Assembly (NCBI GenBank): GCA_934771675.1
Contig: CAKVMF010000001.1
Coordinates: 1-35,817, forward strand
Source: an uncultured Clostridia bacterium
GTDB taxonomy: Bacteria > Bacillota > Clostridia > Christensenellales > UBA1242
Direction of reading: 5' to 3'
DNA length: 35,817 bases
Position 1 is the first letter of the stretch; each line of letters starts with the position of its first letter. The notes under the pieces are model-generated. The model ran no database searches. It was not told where the DNA came from and was given only the letters and a program-made list of their open reading frames with translations. A program made the translations under genes and the position numbers. Shown here piece after piece: positions 14,702 to 23,144 of this stretch.

Positions 14702-15784
14702 ATGGAAAGTAATAATGTTTTACGAGTATTTGAAGGATTTGCTGGTTATGGTGGTGGAAGTTTTGCTTTGCGAAATTTAAAGAAAAAACATAAAAATTTT
14801 AACTATGAAGTCGTAGCATTTTCAGAAATTGACAAGTATGCAATAGATTTGTTCAATGCTAATCATAAAGATAGTCATGGTGGACTAATTAAAAATTATT
14901 CAGATATTACAAAAGCAAATCCTAATGACGACGATTTTCCAGATTTTGATTTATTTACTGGGGGCTTTCCTTGCCAACCATTTTCTACCGCAGGTATGCA
15001 AAAAGGTGTGGATGACCCTTATGGTCGCGGAACATTGTTTGAACATATTATGAGAATTTGTAAAGTTAAAAAACCAAAATACATTCTTTTAGAAAATGTT
15101 AAAGGGTTGCTTTCTAAAAAATTTGATGAAACAAGAAAACAGATGTGTAATATGTTGCGTGACATGGGTTATGTTTCTGATAAAAATGACCCAAAGGAAT
15201 CTCCATTGGCTATGGCAGTATTGAATAGTAAAGATTATGGAATTCCACAAAATCGAGAAAGAGTTTGGATGTTTGCAAGACTTGGTGGTTTACCAAAGGA
15301 TTTTTCTATGATTCCGCCACAAAGAAAAAATGAATTAAGACTTGGCGATTTTTTAGACCCAGTCGATAAAATTCCTAAAAACTTATATCTATCAGACAAA
15401 CAAATTGAGCATTTAAAAGAAAAACATAATATTAATAGTTTTATTGTTGATAAACCACTTTGTTTTGATGTTTATAACAAAAAAATTAAAACAGATGGGT
15501 ATTCCATAACTTTAACAATGCCCGAGCATAATAGCATCAGAGTAATTGAAGCACATAAAGACAAAGAAGTAGTCCGAAAAATGTCTGTCACTGAACAATT
15601 TAGACTTATGGGATTAGAAGGGTTAGAAAATAATGGACGAGAAGTAGACATTTATTTTAATAATCAATCTTATACACAACTTTCTAAAAGAGCAGGCAAC
15701 GGCTGGGATGTTAATTTAGTAACCATTTTACTTGAACATATTTTTTCTCAACTTAAAGATGATGATATATTCTCAGATTTTTAA
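14702..15784 (+). CDS. DNA (cytosine-5-)-methyltransferase of a type II-like system
   Basis: 360 residues with the C5-MTase motif order: I FEGFAGYGGGSFAL, IV GGFPCQPFSTAG with nucleophile Cys91, VI ENVKGL (131-), VIII IPQNRERVWM, the late MSVTEQFRLMGLEG (IX), and X AGNGWDVNLVTILL, with Gly-Asn-Gly-Trp in place of the common GNSV. The region between VIII and IX is the target recognition domain and is unfamiliar, so the target site is unknown. AGGGAG is 5 nt before the ATG at 14702 and only 2 nt before one at 14699. The nuclease partner starts 15 nt after its stop. Confidence 0.93.
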   Translation: MESNNVLRVFEGFAGYGGGSFALRNLKKKHKNFNYEVVAFSEIDKYAIDLFNANHKDSHGGLIKNYSDITKANPNDDDFPDFDLFTGGFPCQPFSTAGMQKGVDDPYGRGTLFEHIMRICKVKKPKYILLENVKGLLSKKFDETRKQMCNMLRDMGYVSDKNDPKESPLAMAVLNSKDYGIPQNRERVWMFARLGGLPKDFSMIPPQRKNELRLGDFLDPVDKIPKNLYLSDKQIEHLKEKHNINSFIVDKPLCFDVYNKKIKTDGYSITLTMPEHNSIRVIEAHKDKEVVRKMSVTEQFRLMGLEGLENNGREVDIYFNNQSYTQLSKRAGNGWDVNLVTILLEHIFSQLKDDDIFSDF

Positions 15785-15799
15785 TTAAGGAGTATGTTG

Positions 15800-16879
15800 A
15801 TGAATATAAAGTTTAAAATAGATGAAAAATCTTTATTTTATGGAATAAAAAATGATTTTGAGCGTGGACAAACAGCAACTGTTCACACTCCAATTAATCA
15901 AGCTTCAAACCCAAAAGATTGGCATAATGATATTTTACAATTAACAAAGCATAATTTGGCGGTCAAATTTTTACCAGATATGCTTTTGTCAAGATGTTTA
16001 AAAAATACTACTTCGCAAGCAAAAAGTATAATTAAACAATTTTTTGAATTTAAAAGCATATTTCTTGATGGAGTTAAATTAAATTGCAACTCTTCATTTG
16101 GGATGTATATCAAAGAAGAAACAGATGAATTTATTATCAAGAGAGATGGAACAAGAACAAAAAATACACATTTAGGTAGAATGAAATTGCATTACCCTAT
16201 AACTTTAAAATTCAAAAGCGATGGATTCAATGTGGATAACAAAGATGTTTTAGATTGCATTTTAAAGCAGAATGGTGGATTTGCTTATGTTGTCAGGGGC
16301 TTTGAATATAATCTTGAAAATTCAACATTAAATTTTATAACAACAATGGTCGGGCCAGAAAATATTTTACTTTCAAATGTGTTTAAAAGAGCAAAAGGAA
16401 CAGGCAAAAAACTATTACTTGAAGAATTTGATGCAAATGATTTTGAATTTGTAAATGATTATTTAGTAAACAAAACTGAAAGCGTTACAGATATCCAAAG
16501 TGTTTTTGAATTAGCAAATAAAACAAAAGTTGAAAATGGTGCTCGCGGGGAACAAATAATTTTAAATATGCTACATGACAATAATCCAAATATAACAGAT
16601 ATTTATCATACAAGTGTTGACTACCCAACATCTCCATACGATATTGAATATGTTGAAAATGGAATTAAAAAATATATTGAAGTGAAATCAACACAGGGCT
16701 CTAAAAAAGTATTTAATATGTCTGCTGGTGAAATTAAATTTATGAACACATATCAAAATAATTATATTTTATATCTTGTAACAAATGTTAGAGATTCTTC
16801 TTGTAAAATATTTAAATTTGTAAAAGGACAAATTGAAAAATTAAAATTTGAACATCCTAGCACAAGATTTTTTGCGTAA
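15800..16879 (+). CDS. Putative restriction endonuclease with C-terminal DUF3883-like nuclease domain
   Basis: 359 residues. The C-terminal ~113 (from 247) has GARGEQ, then YDIEY (Asp281), then YIEVKST (Glu294, Lys296) and FNMSAGE, the PD-(D/E)XK pattern of the DUF3883/NOV-C domain. The N-terminal ~240 residues are unrecognised and may read DNA. It follows the C5-methyltransferase in the same unit, so a restriction partner is the natural reading. The start at 15800 is chosen because AAGGAG is 7 nt upstream; an ATG at 15794 is only 1 nt from it. Codon use is more AT-rich than in housekeeping genes, consistent with transfer. Confidence 0.85.
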   Translation: MNIKFKIDEKSLFYGIKNDFERGQTATVHTPINQASNPKDWHNDILQLTKHNLAVKFLPDMLLSRCLKNTTSQAKSIIKQFFEFKSIFLDGVKLNCNSSFGMYIKEETDEFIIKRDGTRTKNTHLGRMKLHYPITLKFKSDGFNVDNKDVLDCILKQNGGFAYVVRGFEYNLENSTLNFITTMVGPENILLSNVFKRAKGTGKKLLLEEFDANDFEFVNDYLVNKTESVTDIQSVFELANKTKVENGARGEQIILNMLHDNNPNITDIYHTSVDYPTSPYDIEYVENGIKKYIEVKSTQGSKKVFNMSAGEIKFMNTYQNNYILYLVTNVRDSSCKIFKFVKGQIEKLKFEHPSTRFFA

Positions 16880-16881
16880 TT

Positions 16882-16918
16882 AAAAGACCACCTATTCTAA
16901 CGATAGATGGTCTTTTTT
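16882..16918 (+). terminator. Terminator of the restriction-modification operon (palindromic unit)
   Basis: AAAAGACCA / TGGTCTTTT with inner CTAT/ATAG and a TCTAACG loop, then T run; starts 3 nt after the nuclease stop. Confidence 0.9.
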
Positions 16919-17032
16919 ACTGAATTTTATTAAATTTTTATGATATTTTCGCAAAATTTTAACCATTTTACTATAAATTTGCGATTTTTTATTTGATTTC
17001 CTTTATCTTTTGATTACACCTATCGTTAGAAT
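16894..17032. repeat. Inverted repeat pair downstream of the nuclease gene
   Basis: ATTCTAACGATAG (16894-16906, inside the terminator loop region) recurs inverted as CTATCGTTAGAAT at 17020-17032, with a ~113-bp AT-rich loop. It mirrors the pair upstream of the methyltransferase in spacing and in the CCTAyT...CGAyAGATG pattern. Confidence 0.8.
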
Positions 17033-17100
17033 TGATGTTTAGTAATGTTTGAAATTTAGCCGTCAATTATTTGCTCTTTTTTACTTAAAAGGAGCAAACC

Positions 17101-17556
17101 TTGAACGAGTTTAAAGATGATAAAGTTGTGGCTTTTACTGGTCATAGATACGAGTGGCATTGCATTGGCATAGAAAACAAATTGCCCGAAGTTCTAGAAG
17201 ATTTAATAAATAAAGGATACACCATCTTTTATGACGGACACTATGGTGCTTTTGATGAAAAGTGTGCACACGCAGTCTTACAATTAAAACATAAATATCC
17301 GCACATCAAACTAATTCGTATTTTAACATATTATCATCACGACAAAGAAAAATATGATTTGCCATCGTGCTATGATGGTTCAATATTTCCAGAGATAGAA
17401 GAATTGCATTACAAACAAAAAATCACAAAAAGGAACGAGTGGATAATAGACCACTGCGACATTCTCGTTTGCCACATAGAAGAAACCTATAAAAGCGGAG
17501 CCTATCGCACTTTAAAATACGCTCAAAAACAAAACAAACCAATAATTTACATCTAA
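17101..17556 (+). CDS. SLOG-family (YpsA/DUF1273-like) protein
   Basis: 151 residues; TTG start with AAAGGAG 7 nt upstream. FTGHR (12-16) and YDGHYGAFDEKCAHAVL (44-60) match the SLOG nucleotide-binding fold seen in YpsA and relatives, with YDGHYGAFD replacing the common GGAxGxD loop. The C-terminal RNEWIIDHCDILVCHIEE and KSGAYRTLKYAQK segments also follow the family pattern. SLOG proteins bind nucleotide-derived ligands and recur in bacterial conflict systems. It ends 10 bp from the convergent HNH-NTPase gene. Its role here is unknown. Confidence 0.82.
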   Translation: MNEFKDDKVVAFTGHRYEWHCIGIENKLPEVLEDLINKGYTIFYDGHYGAFDEKCAHAVLQLKHKYPHIKLIRILTYYHHDKEKYDLPSCYDGSIFPEIEELHYKQKITKRNEWIIDHCDILVCHIEETYKSGAYRTLKYAQKQNKPIIYI

Positions 17557-17566
17557 AACTTAGTTT

Positions 17567-20212
17567 TTATATTTTTTTTGGATGAGTCAAATTATACTTA
17601 TTATAGTTTAGCAAAATGTCTTTTTCTTCATTTGTCATATCTAATTTTAATATTTCATCTTCTATACTTTTTAATGAATTGTAGAAATTTAATTTCTCTT
17701 GTTCACCATTAATTTCACCATAGCAAAACTCAGATTTAATATATTTGACTATATTATCTTTTTCTTTACTCAACATTTTTAGAGCAAAAGGTTTATTTAT
17801 TTGTATCATATTAATTATTGCATTTGTCATCACATAATCATTTCTAACTTCATTTTTACTTAAAGATTTACCTTTGTTACTTAAATATATTGCTCCATGC
17901 GGACACCAATAGCACAAATTCAATGATATTTTATTTATATGATTTTCTGAAATTTTAATTAAATCGAAAAGAAATTTACTATCATAAGAAAAGGCCATTA
18001 AAATCTCAAATTCATTTTCTGTATTCCATAATAATTTAATTGTATTTGATAATTTATTAATATTTACATTTTTAATAATTTCTTTACATTTATTCTTATC
18101 TAATAAATAAATAATTCTCATAAATTCAGATATGCTTTGCCAATGAAAAATATAATTATTTTCAATTTCTTGTGACAACTTGGAAAGTGAAATACTATTT
18201 ATAAATTTGCTTTTTATATCTGTATATTGTTTTTTTCTAATAAATCGTTGTTCATACTTATTATACCCTAAAATGGTAAATAAGAAAAGGTCATCTAAAT
18301 TAACCCAAACCTTCAATGGATTTAAATTAAGCAACGAGCATGTTTTTTCTATAATTGCATTTTCTATGTTCTTTAAGCCATTATTCTCATTGATAAAAAT
18401 AGCTGACAAATATGAAAGAACATACAAGTTATCCAAATTAGCATTATTTATTTTTAAAATAAATTTTTCGACGTCTAAATGCTGAGTAAATGTAATTCCT
18501 ATATACTTACTTCTATAAAGTATTCTATCAAAAAAACGAATAAACACATACAAATCTTTTGTTGAACTTCCATTAAATAATTCAAATATTCTTTTAAAGT
18601 CTATGCCTTTAAGATAATAATCAAGTATCTCATAGTTTTTTCTACCCGCTTCATTAATTAACATGTTTATAAAATCACCAACACAAATAAAATCTTCACC
18701 AACACATGAATTAATAACAGATAGCAATGCTTTCCTCGTGCTATCATCATGAACTATTTTATGATAGTAAGAAATTCTTTCTATTACAGAGAAAAAATAT
18801 GGTTCATTTTTCTTTTCAAAAACTTTATTATATATCTTATCTATTTCTTCTTTTGTAAACAATGAATAATAAACTCTATTAGTTTTATACTTAATTGAGA
18901 TTTCGTGGGGACTATTAATAATAAACCATAACAAACCAAGATTGCAAAAAGTGTTATTATCTATTAATGTTAGAAAACATTTATTTGCAAAGTCTTGATT
19001 GTCAAACGAAGATAAAATATAACTATTCAAAAATGAAATTGCTGTATAAATATGTGAAAACTTATAACTTTCATTTTCTTTTATTATAAATTTATCTTGT
19101 ATAATAAGTTTTTTCTCAAATTCATCATAATTAAATATTTTACTTGAAATTAATTCATTTAACTTCGAAATTAGTATAAAGTTATCTGCTGACAAAATTT
19201 GATAAATAGCTATTACAGCCAACAAGTCAAGAAATTCATCTTTTTTATAATCTTCCATTTTTGTTTTTATATAATCAGATGCTCCTCTGATTATATAATT
19301 AAAATAGTATGGTGACTTTTGACTTGCCGCTTTGTTGATTAACCATGAAAATGATGTATCGCCAAAATTGAATCCAACTTTTTTATTAATTTTTTTAACT
19401 ATTGGAATTATTTGTTCAGCATTTTGAGTATAATATTCATACAAGATATTTACCGATTGTTTTGATGTTATTCTTACACTATTCTCGTTTGAATTAATTA
19501 CATCTGTAAATACACAAATAACTTTACATTCCTTTTTTGCCTGCTGTTGAATTGTATTTGCAATATTTTTATATAAATGTGCATTATCTAAAATGTATAT
19601 TGCAGGAGAGAGCTCACTATATAAGGTTGGATTATCTTTTCCATTATATTTATAGACTTTATATCCTTTTTTTGAATATTCATATGCAATTTGAAATGCT
19701 GTAAGTGATTTTCCTGAACCAGATTCTCCAATTATATTTACATAATTTAATAATTCTAAACAGTTTATTGCATCCTGAAAAATATTTAATTTAGGGCATG
19801 CTTCTACATAATTTTGATTTAATCCCACACCAAGTATTGCACCTTCAATCCCTTGTTGGTTGTCAAAATTAATGTCATCCCAACATTGTTGTTTGTCTAA
19901 TGATTGAATTCCTTTTGCTAGGTTATCATTCCTATCTTTCACTATTTTTAGCCATTCATTTTTATATTTTATTACTTGACCGGACGTTAATTTTTTACCA
20001 AAACCTCCAGTAACTTGTGTATCGTTATGACATTGAAGACATAGAACAGCAAGGTTTTCGATTGAATTGTTAGATGGGTTTTCATCAATATGATGAATTT
20101 GAACATCTTTTCCTTTCTCTCTGCATACACAACAAGTTCTATCAGATAGTTTTAATACTTCATCTGAAAGTTCTATTGGAATCGGAATCCTTTGTTTTTT
20201 TGTTTTTTTCAT
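17567..20212 (-). CDS. HNH nuclease - P-loop (STAND-like) NTPase, candidate defence protein
   Basis: 881 residues. Residues ~26-66 are an HNH module with paired Cys: TCCVCREKGKDVQIHHIDEN, then LAVLCLQCHND. A P-loop NTPase follows: Walker A IIGESGSGKSLTAFQIAY (162-169 core), Walker B AIYILDNAHLY (~204-214), and CKVICVFTDV in the sensor-1 position. The remaining ~640 residues are helix-rich, Asn/Lys/Ile-rich and unrecognised, in the place where STAND proteins carry sensor repeats. AAGGAGG lies 5 nt before the ATG. Nuclease plus NTPase plus large sensor-like tail inside a defence island suggests an NTP-switched antiphage effector; this is inference. It is more AT-rich than chromosomal genes. Confidence 0.8.
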   Translation of the reverse strand: MKKTKKQRIPIPIELSDEVLKLSDRTCCVCREKGKDVQIHHIDENPSNNSIENLAVLCLQCHNDTQVTGGFGKKLTSGQVIKYKNEWLKIVKDRNDNLAKGIQSLDKQQCWDDINFDNQQGIEGAILGVGLNQNYVEACPKLNIFQDAINCLELLNYVNIIGESGSGKSLTAFQIAYEYSKKGYKVYKYNGKDNPTLYSELSPAIYILDNAHLYKNIANTIQQQAKKECKVICVFTDVINSNENSVRITSKQSVNILYEYYTQNAEQIIPIVKKINKKVGFNFGDTSFSWLINKAASQKSPYYFNYIIRGASDYIKTKMEDYKKDEFLDLLAVIAIYQILSADNFILISKLNELISSKIFNYDEFEKKLIIQDKFIIKENESYKFSHIYTAISFLNSYILSSFDNQDFANKCFLTLIDNNTFCNLGLLWFIINSPHEISIKYKTNRVYYSLFTKEEIDKIYNKVFEKKNEPYFFSVIERISYYHKIVHDDSTRKALLSVINSCVGEDFICVGDFINMLINEAGRKNYEILDYYLKGIDFKRIFELFNGSSTKDLYVFIRFFDRILYRSKYIGITFTQHLDVEKFILKINNANLDNLYVLSYLSAIFINENNGLKNIENAIIEKTCSLLNLNPLKVWVNLDDLFLFTILGYNKYEQRFIRKKQYTDIKSKFINSISLSKLSQEIENNYIFHWQSISEFMRIIYLLDKNKCKEIIKNVNINKLSNTIKLLWNTENEFEILMAFSYDSKFLFDLIKISENHINKISLNLCYWCPHGAIYLSNKGKSLSKNEVRNDYVMTNAIINMIQINKPFALKMLSKEKDNIVKYIKSEFCYGEINGEQEKLNFYNSLKSIEDEILKLDMTNEEKDILLNYNKYNLTHPKKI

Positions 20213-20231
20213 TTTTCCTCCTTAGCAAATT

Positions 20232-20445
20232 TCAATCTTCCAAAACAACTACATTCACTTTATGTGAATAAATAGTGCAAGCGTCTATGGCTATCATATT
20301 TTTTGTTGTAAAAGGTTCAAAATTGGCTTTATCTCCAAATTCTTCGTATTTAATTGGGTTTTGTTCGTGCCAAAGTGCTGAACAATGCCAATGACCACAA
20401 ACTATTGGTTTATTTGGCTCGTAGATTTCATAGCAACCTTTAATT
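20232..20445 (-). pseudogene. C-terminal remnant of a metallophosphoesterase gene
   Basis: The minus strand encodes about 68 in-frame residues with PIVCGHWHCSALWHEQN, the terminal GHxH metal motif of calcineurin-like phosphoesterases, and ending KVNVVVLED before a TGA at 20232. There is no start codon and no upstream catalytic motifs; the frame runs into the end of abiEii instead. Only the 3' end of a gene remains, 19 bp before the HNH-NTPase start. Confidence 0.75.
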
Positions 20446-21312
20446 TTAAACTGGCTGTAATTTTTTTGTTATCTCAATAAAAAATTCTTTACTCCACAAA
20501 TCAAGTTTTGTTTTGTCTTTTATGAAAGGCAAGACATCTTGTTTTGCTTGTTCTATATCTAGACTTTCAAATCTTTCGTTTAGTAATGCTTTTAGATTAT
20601 CAATAGTTAAATCATAATCTTCATTAATAAACTTTGATTGAACCAACTTTGCTTTCAAATTTTCCAAATTCACTCTTGCTCCAATTGACAAAAAGAAAAT
20701 ATAATCGTAAAAATCTCTACCTTTCACTCTTGATTTCCAATTCCTGCAAAGGCAAGCATGAATTTTACCTGCAAATAATGATTGCAAATCATATAATCTT
20801 ACTTGATAAGGAGAAGGCAACAATCCAAACTTAGTTTCATAAGTTGCACCAGTTGGTGGGTTAATGTCCACTTCAAACTTAATTCGTATAGCTTCTTCTT
20901 TATTGATAAATTTAGAATCTTCACTATCTTCATAGAAAGATAAAATATGTTCTTTTGTGTTACCCTTTAAGAAAGCAGATTTTATATTGGAATCAACAGA
21001 TTTAATTTTCTCTGTCACATTGAAATTTAAGCCAAGTGATTTTGTCTCGTTTTCAATATATTGAAAATATTTGGTTAAATCGAAATCTGGATTTTGTGTA
21101 ATTAATGAAAAATCTAAATCTTCACTAAATCTATCCAATCCATAAAATATTCTTAGTGCAGTTCCACCATAAAATGCCGCTTCTTTAAAAAATCCACCAC
21201 GAGATAGTCCACAAAGAACTATTTCTTGAACAATCTCTTTTATGGCATTCTTCTTGTCTTCGATATTGTTAATTTGATATTTTGATAACATCTGGCTTAA
21301 TACTTGTTGCAT
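20446..21312 (-). CDS. abiEii: AbiEii-type nucleotidyltransferase toxin
   Basis: 288 residues of the DUF1814 family. The nucleotidyltransferase motif is plain: FYGGTALRIFYGL then RFSEDLDFSL (Gly-Gly at 49-50, Asp65/Asp67), followed by IRIKFEVDIN and the C-terminal SRVKGRDFYDYIFFL typical of AbiEii. AbiE pairs are type IV toxin-antitoxin systems that cause abortive infection; characterised toxins transfer nucleotides to RNA targets. ATG at 21312 has AAAGGAG 9 nt upstream and sits 1 nt after the antitoxin stop. Its stop lies against a foreign gene remnant. Confidence 0.93.
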   Translation of the reverse strand: MQQVLSQMLSKYQINNIEDKKNAIKEIVQEIVLCGLSRGGFFKEAAFYGGTALRIFYGLDRFSEDLDFSLITQNPDFDLTKYFQYIENETKSLGLNFNVTEKIKSVDSNIKSAFLKGNTKEHILSFYEDSEDSKFINKEEAIRIKFEVDINPPTGATYETKFGLLPSPYQVRLYDLQSLFAGKIHACLCRNWKSRVKGRDFYDYIFFLSIGARVNLENLKAKLVQSKFINEDYDLTIDNLKALLNERFESLDIEQAKQDVLPFIKDKTKLDLWSKEFFIEITKKLQPV

Positions 21313-21313
21313 T

Positions 21314-21901
21314 TTACTTTTCTCCTTTAATAAATTTTGCAAGTAAATTTAAGTTTGTTGAGTGATATAGTGGCGCAAGTTTTAAAATGTCTTGCTTGGT
21401 TAATTCGTTAAACTTGTCTTCATCTATTCTTAAATCTTCAAATAGCAATCTTTCTAAATCTTTAATAGTTTTCACGGGAGATATAGTATAAAGTTTATCG
21501 CAAAGCGCTTTTTCTGCTGTTGCCATTTGATATGAATATTCTTCATCTTGAAAAGCAAGGACTCCCAAACTAAATACCGCTTTAGGAATATCTCTATAAA
21601 TAAAAGTTCCAAAACAATTTGTATATGTCTTAATTTTTTTCTTATTGTAGGTTGCACATGTAAATGTGTTGTAAACCGCTTCGGGAATTAATCCTTGCTG
21701 ATACAAAACATAATCAAATGATAAATAAGATGGACCATAAATAAATTGTGCAAGCCTTGAACCATTAGTATTTGAATTGGTTTCATAGATTCCTTTTACC
21801 AAAGGAAATAACTTTCCTTGCTTTACATCTCTATTTATTTTTGCTAATGGATTCGAATAATCAGCATATTGTTCTTTTAATTGTTGAGTTGTGACTATCA
21901 T
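21314..21901 (-). CDS. abiEi: AbiEi-type antitoxin / transcriptional repressor
   Basis: 195 residues. The N-terminal part is a winged HTH (LKEQYADYSNPLAKINRDVK, then GKLFPLVKGIYETN, the wing), followed by the AbiEi core with YLSFDYVLYQQGLIPEAVYN and YSYQMATAEKALCDKLY. AbiEi proteins neutralise AbiEii and repress their own promoter by binding inverted repeats, and such repeats are present here. The ATG at 21901 has GGAGGG 5-6 nt upstream; a longer reading to 21961 passes through the promoter and is rejected. Confidence 0.93.
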   Translation of the reverse strand: MIVTTQQLKEQYADYSNPLAKINRDVKQGKLFPLVKGIYETNSNTNGSRLAQFIYGPSYLSFDYVLYQQGLIPEAVYNTFTCATYNKKKIKTYTNCFGTFIYRDIPKAVFSLGVLAFQDEEYSYQMATAEKALCDKLYTISPVKTIKDLERLLFEDLRIDEDKFNELTKQDILKLAPLYHSTNLNLLAKFIKGEK

Positions 21902-21910
21902 ATATTCCCT

Positions 21911-22005
21911 CCAGATAATGCAATTATATAATATTATCTGGGGAAAATCAACCAATTTCACGATATTTTCTCCAAATAATGCAGAAAAAGTGCATTTTCT
22001 GGAGA
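21911..22005 (-). promoter_or_regulatory. abiE promoter with two inverted-repeat operators
   Basis: Minus-strand TTGATT (21946-21951), 17-bp spacer, TATAAT (21923-21928). Operator 1, CCAGATAAT/ATTATCTGG (21911-21919 and 21933-21941), covers the -10 and reaches the ribosome binding site. Operator 2, TCTCCAAATAATGCA / TGCATTTTCTGGAGA (21969-22005), lies upstream of the -35. Shared half-site: TCTCCAxATAATGCA-like. This fits autoregulation by AbiEi. Confidence 0.85.
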
Positions 22006-22121
22006 AAATATGGTTTTGTAAAAAATCATTTCACATAGTTTAATGATATAAACTAAACTGCTTTTAATAATTTTTATATCATTGCAATGATACAAGCAAC
22101 GATAATTTTTTACAATTACAA

Positions 22122-22150
22122 ATAAAATAACACCAGAAAAATTCTGGTGC
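22122..22150 (-). terminator. Terminator of the nucleotidyltransferase gene
   Basis: CACCAGAA/TTCTGGTG hairpin (22131-22149), 7 nt after the stop, followed on the minus strand by TTATTTTATTT. Between it and the abiE operators (22006-22121) no further element is seen. Confidence 0.75.
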
Positions 22151-22156
22151 CACTTT

Positions 22157-22795
22157 TTATTGGAAGTTTCTATGATAAATTGTTTCAAGAGTTTGATAAT
22201 AAACAATTCTTGATTTCTTGTATGGTTCTTTGTCTTTGTTGTTAAGATATAAGACTTTTACATCTTCCCACAAATTCTTTTCTTTAATTAAGTCTTCAAC
22301 ATGTCTATGATTTGTTGCAACTTTTCTTAAAGCCCACGAGTAATTACCAGTATTTTTATCAAATCTAATATATTTTTGTCTTTCCATACCCCCTTCATCT
22401 TCATAGTAATTAACAATTGCAAAATCAACACTACAAATAACTTTATTTCTTTGTGCATTTAGTTTTTTTATTGTTATTACGGAAGTTGAATCTTCGGAGT
22501 AATCATAACTATCATCAAAATATTTATTAAATAAATCAATAAACTTTTGTTTTAGTAATTTTGCATTATTATATCTGTTGTTAAAAACTTTTTGAATTAC
22601 AATATTATAATCCAAGTCAAAGCCTTGATTACCATTTTCTACTCTTGTAATCAATTTTCTTTTAGCACTTCCAATTAAGTTGAATTGAAAAGTTAAAATT
22701 CCATTTTCTCTCAAATCTCTTTGAATAGATTTCAAAATTTCATCAACCTCCAACTTAAAAGGTTGATATTCACTTTTCGGTACATATTCAAACAT
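22157..22795 (-). CDS. Lone nucleotidyltransferase (pol beta-fold / CD-NTase-like)
   Basis: 212 residues with an intact pol-beta-type active-site pattern: LIGSAKRKLITRV (Gly42-Ser43), then GFDLDYNIVI (Asp60, Asp62), and CSVDFAIV (Asp124) as the third acid. Such enzymes include MNT antitoxins, CD-NTases and tRNA/antibiotic nucleotidyltransferases. The ~90 residues after the triad are unfamiliar. AAGGAGG lies 8 nt before the ATG. Its own strong promoter and terminator make it a single-gene unit with no visible cyclic-nucleotide effector or HEPN partner. Substrate unknown. Confidence 0.8.
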   Translation of the reverse strand: MFEYVPKSEYQPFKLEVDEILKSIQRDLRENGILTFQFNLIGSAKRKLITRVENGNQGFDLDYNIVIQKVFNNRYNNAKLLKQKFIDLFNKYFDDSYDYSEDSTSVITIKKLNAQRNKVICSVDFAIVNYYEDEGGMERQKYIRFDKNTGNYSWALRKVATNHRHVEDLIKEKNLWEDVKVLYLNNKDKEPYKKSRIVYYQTLETIYHRNFQ

Positions 22796-22895
22796 ATTTT
22801 TTTTACCTCCTTAAAGTTTGAATTGGAGGGGGATTGATAAATAATTTACCAATCAGGGAGCAAATAAATTTCATAGCCAATCCATTTGCAAGACA

Positions 22896-22924
22896 ATTAT
22901 AACATAATATTTTTAATATGTCCA
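22896..22924 (-). promoter_or_regulatory. Strong promoter of the lone nucleotidyltransferase
   Basis: Minus-strand TGGACA (22919-22924), 17-bp spacer and TATAAT (22896-22901). The leader before the start at 22795 is about 95 nt. Confidence 0.85.
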
Positions 22925-23020
22925 TATCCGTTGCAATCAAATTTAACTAGCAAAGTATTAGATATTTTTAGGCAATTTTAGATAGTTTTAAACAGCCAAA
23001 GTATTGCTCAAAAATGGCCG

Positions 23021-23063
23021 TAGGTGTCAATAGGTGTCAACTTTTTTGAAAGGTTAACACCTA
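23021..23063. repeat. Putative integrase arm-type sites, island right end
   Basis: TAGGTGTCAA twice in tandem (23021-23040) and its near-inverse TTAACACCTA (23054-23063), 80-120 bp inside the right att copy. Related to TAGGTATAG at the left end and TTAGGTACAC beyond the right end. The rest of 22796-23144 shows no gene. Confidence 0.55.
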
Positions 23064-23144
23064 AACTATTTTTACATCTAAAAAAACTAGTAAAATCAAG
23101 GGCTTTAAGACATAGGGTTATAGTTTTTCAAAAATATTTTTAAG

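Noticed and set aside
22157..22795. Complete CBASS system
   Set aside because: The nucleotidyltransferase has no adjacent Cap2/Cap3, effector nuclease, phospholipase or membrane effector, so only the enzyme can be claimed.
13422..23144. Prophage
   Set aside because: An integrase is present but there are no capsid, terminase, portal, tail, lysis or phage replication genes.
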